Notes under the pieces: generated by a model
What the model was told of the DNA's origin: nothing
Databases searched by the model: none
What the model saw: only the letters and a program-made list of their open reading frames with translations
Program-made: the position numbers and the translations under genes
Part shown: positions 34,282-37,544 of the stretch, piece by piece
Numbering within the stretch: position 1 is the first letter of the stretch
How the letters are laid out: each line of letters starts with the position of its first letter
From: Mesobacillus maritimus
Lineage (GTDB): Bacteria; Bacillota; Bacilli; Bacillales; Cytobacillaceae
Length of the DNA stretch: 37,544 nucleotides
Assembly: GCF_019749255.1 (NCBI RefSeq)
Contig: NZ_JACWFH010000018.1
Span: 15,004 to 52,547, forward strand
Direction of reading: 5' to 3'

Positions 34282-35088
34282 TTAATTTACAGTTACTGAA
34301 AACAGTTGATGTTCATGAAGACTCTCTGTGTTAACATGAACATTGATTAAATGAGTGCCTGTTGTGTCAAAGGTCTTGGTAGCATGATAAATTCCATTTC
34401 CGTCCTCTGCTGCATCAAGAAACTCATGCTTCTCTTGACCTTCTTTCCAAATTTCATAGCGGATTTTTGCGCCGGTTAAGGGCTTTCCTTTTTCCTTAAT
34501 TAGGACCGATAGCTTCGTATTTTCATTAACTGCCATATCAAGCCCTGACTGTAACTCCACTACGACATCGCTCTCATGACCATGTCCATGACCATGTCCA
34601 TGTGCTTCGGAATCTTCATCGTGGGCATCAGCATCATGTGATCCTTCATGAGAATCAGTCTCCTGATCTTCCGAACTAGGAACTGCACTAGTAGGATCTC
34701 CAACAATTAACTCTTTCTTTGGCATATTATGCATATCCCTTGCGGTGACATGTGCCGTCACGCTATAGACACCTTCAGCATCAAATTTCTTCTTTGCTGT
34801 ATAAATCCCTTCCCCTTGATGCTCCCCTTCAACCATTTCCGAATCTGTATCGCCTTGTTTAAGAACTTCAAACTTCACCTCATCTGCATCCTCAACGGCT
34901 TCTCCACCTTGTGAAACATAGGCTTCTAGATTGATTTCCGCTCCAACCTCAAGATTTTCCTCAGGTAAATTAATTTCTACTTCAAGAAACTCTGGAACCT
35001 CCTGATTCTGACCGTTTTTCTCTTCATTCCCACATGCGCCTAGTAATGTGACGAATAAAATCACCATTAACAACACTAACTTTTTCAT
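34282..35088 (-). CDS. Lipoprotein with two YtkA-like domains and a His-rich linker
   Basis: A 268-residue membrane-anchored lipoprotein. Signal peptide with lipobox LGAC, so Cys19 is the lipidated residue. Two similar immunoglobulin-like domains follow: about 35-130 (GEGIYTAKKKFDAEGVYSVTAHV) and about 175-268 (GNGIYHATKTFDTTGTHLINVHV). The linker between them (about 145-172) holds eight His among Asp/Glu/Gly, including four GH repeats, a likely metal-binding stretch. YtkA-domain proteins are linked to copper or cytochrome functions in some species, but no such gene is next to it here. Metal binding is inference. Confidence 0.82.
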   Translation of the reverse strand: MKKLVLLMVILFVTLLGACGNEEKNGQNQEVPEFLEVEINLPEENLEVGAEINLEAYVSQGGEAVEDADEVKFEVLKQGDTDSEMVEGEHQGEGIYTAKKKFDAEGVYSVTAHVTARDMHNMPKKELIVGDPTSAVPSSEDQETDSHEGSHDADAHDEDSEAHGHGHGHGHESDVVVELQSGLDMAVNENTKLSVLIKEKGKPLTGAKIRYEIWKEGQEKHEFLDAAEDGNGIYHATKTFDTTGTHLINVHVNTESLHEHQLFSVTVN

Positions 35089-35295
35089 CTCTCATACCCC
35101 TATACATTTTTTTGACAATAAAAATACGATTTATATGCTAAAGGTGTAATACTTTTGTTGAGTACTTCCTTCTACCTCTTAAAAATACCATATCATTATT
35201 AAAAATAAAAACAAGAACACCCCTGAAAACCCCTTATTCATTAAACTAGCAAAATATGCAAATGGGCCACTTTAGTTCTAATCCCTTCGGTTCCT

Positions 35296-35304
35296 TGTTA
35301 TAAT
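35296..35304 (+). promoter_or_regulatory. Extended -10 promoter of the second MFS gene
   Basis: TG-T-TATAAT (35296-35304) is an extended -10 with no good -35 (TTCTAA at 35276-35281). Transcription would start near 35311, about 37 bases before the chosen ATG. Confidence 0.45.
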
Positions 35305-35347
35305 ATTTAGGAAAACGAAATAAAAAGCGAAAGAAGTGTATACTCTT

Positions 35348-36562
35348 ATGATCCAGCAACAACAAGTAGGTAAACGGAACTTGGCGATTATGTGGTTTGC
35401 CAATTTTTTTGTAGCTGGCAGTATGACAATGGTTATGCCGTTCCTTTCATTATATATTGAGACATTTGGGAACTTCTCAGATGAGTACGTTAAAAATTGG
35501 TCCGGCATTACTTTTGGTGTTACTTTTGTAACGGCTCTCCTCTTTTCACCAATCATTGGACGAATGGGTGACAAATTTGGCCGGAAAAAGATTCTCATTT
35601 TTATGGGACTAGGGATGGGGATATCGATGTTCCTTATCGGCCACGCAAACACAGTGTTGGAGCTATTCTTTCTGCGCTTGCTTATGGGGTTTTTCTCAGG
35701 ATTCATTCCGCTTTCGCAAGCTTTCATCTCCACACAAACGCCAAAAGAAATTGCCGGTCGGGTGCTTGGGACCCTGCAAACTGGTAGTATCACAGGTTCA
35801 TTAATTGGTCCAATGATAGGTGGAGTACTAGCAGATACAATGAGTTACGCATTTACCTTCCAATCTACTTCATTTTTTATCCTACTATCAGGAATGCTTG
35901 TCTTTACGGTAAAAGAACATCGAATCGGGGTTACTAAAAAATCAAAGAAACACTATAGCAGTAAAGAGGTTTGGTTTCACATCCTAAAAAACCCCATCTT
36001 ACTAAATGTGATGTTAATCTCGACACTCGTCCAGATTGCCAATTTTAGTATTCAGCCCATTCTATCACTTTATGTTGTAGAACTACATGGACTAGAAAAC
36101 ATTGCCCTTTTCTCCGGAATTGCCTTTTCTGCAGCTGGTCTTGGCAACTTATTTATGGCAAGAAAATGGGGTGCCCTTGCTGATCGAATTGGTTATATAA
36201 AAATTTTAGTTATTCTTCTCCTGTTATCAGCAGTGATTTACTTACCTGGTGCCTTTGTTACGAATATATGGCAGTTAGTAGTGATTCGCTTTGCCCTAGG
36301 ATTAACCCTTGGAGGAGTGATTCCAGTTCGAGTAGCGTATATTCGTCAGGAAGCTCCCATTGAAATGCAAGGAGAAGTGCTAGGATATAATACAAGTCTT
36401 CGGTTTCTTGGCAATATCATCGGACCTTTAATTGGTGGATTTTTGTCAGGCTGGTTTGGAATCTCTTCCATCTTTTTTATTACAAGTTCTCTGCTCCTAA
36501 TAAGTGGACTTATTTTAATCGCTTCCATGCAGCGTCATCCCGAACTGGTAAGAAACCATTAA
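35348..36562 (+). CDS. Major facilitator superfamily multidrug exporter (DHA1/MdtG-like)
   Basis: A 404-residue transporter with about 12 membrane segments. Motif A is present in GRMGDKFGRKK between segments 2 and 3, and the antiporter motif C-like GSLIGPMIGG in segment 5, the mark of drug/proton exporters. The second half repeats related elements (GALADRIGYIK, NIIGPLIGG). A GTG start four residues earlier is possible; neither has a strong ribosome site. The gene stands alone between an extended -10 promoter and a terminator. The substrate is unknown. Confidence 0.85.
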   Translation: MIQQQQVGKRNLAIMWFANFFVAGSMTMVMPFLSLYIETFGNFSDEYVKNWSGITFGVTFVTALLFSPIIGRMGDKFGRKKILIFMGLGMGISMFLIGHANTVLELFFLRLLMGFFSGFIPLSQAFISTQTPKEIAGRVLGTLQTGSITGSLIGPMIGGVLADTMSYAFTFQSTSFFILLSGMLVFTVKEHRIGVTKKSKKHYSSKEVWFHILKNPILLNVMLISTLVQIANFSIQPILSLYVVELHGLENIALFSGIAFSAAGLGNLFMARKWGALADRIGYIKILVILLLLSAVIYLPGAFVTNIWQLVVIRFALGLTLGGVIPVRVAYIRQEAPIEMQGEVLGYNTSLRFLGNIIGPLIGGFLSGWFGISSIFFITSSLLLISGLILIASMQRHPELVRNH

Positions 36563-36575
36563 TGACTACTGATTG

Positions 36576-36612
36576 CAAAGAGCACCCTCCAAATGGGCTG
36601 CTCTTTGTTTTT
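36576..36612 (+). terminator. Intrinsic terminator of the second MFS gene
   Basis: CAAAGAGC (36576-36583) pairs with GCTCTTTG (36600-36607); an inner CCC/GGG extends it; TTTTTTA follows. It lies 13 bases past the stop codon. Confidence 0.85.
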
Positions 36613-36707
36613 TATCCAGACTGACCAAGGACATGAACGCATCAGTTCGTATTGTACATACATACTCTAAAAGAGGTAAAACTACATTTCGAGGAAAATT
36701 ATAGGGA

Positions 36708-37507
36708 ATGTTGGTGAAACAAATGGAAGTCAATTCGTTGCTAGAAGCCGAACAACTTGCATTGAAAAAACGTAAAATCTTCCGTCAAAGTAAAACTAGA
36801 TACCTAGCGAGAGCCGCTCTAGCCTCCATGTTTATCGGTTTTGGCGTAATTGTTGCGTTTAAAACTGGTAATTTTTTTTATTTAGAGCATTCGCCTTTTA
36901 CGTATCCTATGGCAGCGATCACATTCGGTGCAGCCATTATATTAATTGCTTACGGTGGCGGTGATTTGTTTACTGGAAATACGTTTTATTATACGTTTGC
37001 TGGCTGCGAAAAAAGATGGATTGGCCAGAAGTCATTAAAATGTGGATTTACAGTTATTCTGGCAATATCCTTGGGGCCACAGCATTTGCCTTTTTAATCT
37101 ATACAACAGGATTATTCGATGACTCCTCCGTGAACAGCTTTCTTTTAAGCGTCACCGAAAAGAAAATGAACGATCCGACAAGTGAATTGTTCTTTCGAGC
37201 TATACTTTGTAACTGGCTTGTTTGCATGGCCTTTTTTATTCCGATGGCGTTAAAAGGAGACGGACCGAAAATGTTCGCCATGATTCTTTTTGTTTTTTGT
37301 TTTTTTATTTCTGGATATGAACATAGCATTGCGAACATGTGTACATTCGCCATTGCCTTAGTACTAAACCATCCTGGTACTATTTCAGTAGCAGGAGTTA
37401 TACATAATTTAATTCCCGTTACGATTGGCAATTTGATAGGTGGTTCACTGATGATGGGATGGATGTACTTTTATGCAAATAGGCCGTTCTTTACCGACGA
37501 GGAATAG
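36708..37507 (+). pseudogene. Formate/nitrite transporter (FNT) family channel, frameshifted
   Basis: Two overlapping frames together give one complete FNT protein of about 266 residues. The first frame carries the N terminus and the family motif GGDLFTGNTFYY; the second carries WIYSYSGNILGA, an NWLVCMA segment, GYEHSIANM and the final NLIGGSLMMG. The switch falls at a run of six A at 37009-37014. A seventh A would read through as AGCEKKMDW, matching the usual EKK-x-x-W region, so a one-base loss is the simplest cause. It may be a true mutation or a homopolymer sequencing error. Both halves are otherwise intact. The start is 36708, or ATG 15 bases later. It could have moved nitrite for NirBD. 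Confidence 0.85.
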
Positions 37508-37544
37508 TCGAAAATCGAGTAGGAGGGGGTGACTAACCCCCGAC

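Noticed and set aside
34143-34334. 63-codon plus-strand ORF
   Set aside because: It runs through the terminator and the end of the lipoprotein gene and has no ribosome site.
37007-37018. Programmed -1 ribosomal frameshift in the FNT gene
   Set aside because: The A run contains A-AAA-AAG, but in the upstream reading frame the codons are GAA-AAA-AGA, so only one of the two tRNAs could re-pair. A one-base loss is simpler; polymerase slippage is left open.

Overview
The window looks like the chromosome of a low-GC, spore-forming Bacillaceae species. Two small acid-soluble spore protein genes (a gamma-type SspE and SspK), a FabL-type enoyl-ACP reductase and the conserved block yfhS-mutY-yfhP-yfhJ-sspK-yfhH-recX-yfhF-yfhE-yfhD match the Bacillus subtilis sspE-to-yfhD neighbourhood as I remember it. 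csbB and yfhO, which I recall between yfhJ and yfhP in B. subtilis, are not here. Starts are often TTG behind strong GGAGG sites, and most genes end in clear intrinsic terminators, as expected for this group.

Layout. 1-7950: a 52-bp repeat remnant, sspE with a leader hairpin that can mask its ribosome binding site, then fabL and the yfh block. 7951-8673: a gene-free stretch dominated by about ten DnaA-box-like 9-mers. 8674-10422: a MarR regulator and the MFS exporter it probably controls, with palindromic operators. 10461-10917: a nine-copy, roughly 53-bp tandem array. 10941-12520: a single-gene homoserine dehydrogenase unit under a SAM-I riboswitch. 12527-16069: a heterodimeric ABC exporter. 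16411-17527: a thioredoxin-fold protein and a DinB-like protein. 17571-25554: a fatty-acid catabolism cluster (two acyl-CoA synthetases, an alpha-methylacyl-CoA racemase-like protein, thiolase, acyl-CoA dehydrogenase, HSD10-type dehydrogenase) with a probable CcpA (cre) site and a second 52-bp repeat cluster. 25767-30168: an assimilatory or dissimilatory nitrite reductase operon (nirB, nirD, and a fused uroporphyrinogen-III methyltransferase/synthase that supplies siroheme) with an FNR box placed exactly where a class II activator site should be. 30433-34063: two M14 zinc peptidases facing each other, one secreted and one carrying two LysM domains. 34282-37507: a His-rich YtkA-type lipoprotein, a second MFS exporter, and a formate/nitrite-channel gene interrupted by a one-base frameshift.

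How it works together. The nitrite genes form a coherent module: NirBD reduces nitrite to ammonia, the fused enzyme makes the siroheme precursor, and the FNT-family channel 6.5 kb away may once have moved nitrite, though its reading frame is now broken. The fatty-acid cluster has activation, racemisation, dehydrogenation, hydroxyacyl oxidation and thiolysis but no enoyl-CoA hydratase. A 14-codon ORF with an excellent ribosome binding site next to the repeat cluster may be the start of a lost gene. The most unexplained features are non-coding: the DnaA-box cluster, the 53-bp array, and two 52-bp repeat loci 24.6 kb apart that share the same sequence skeleton.
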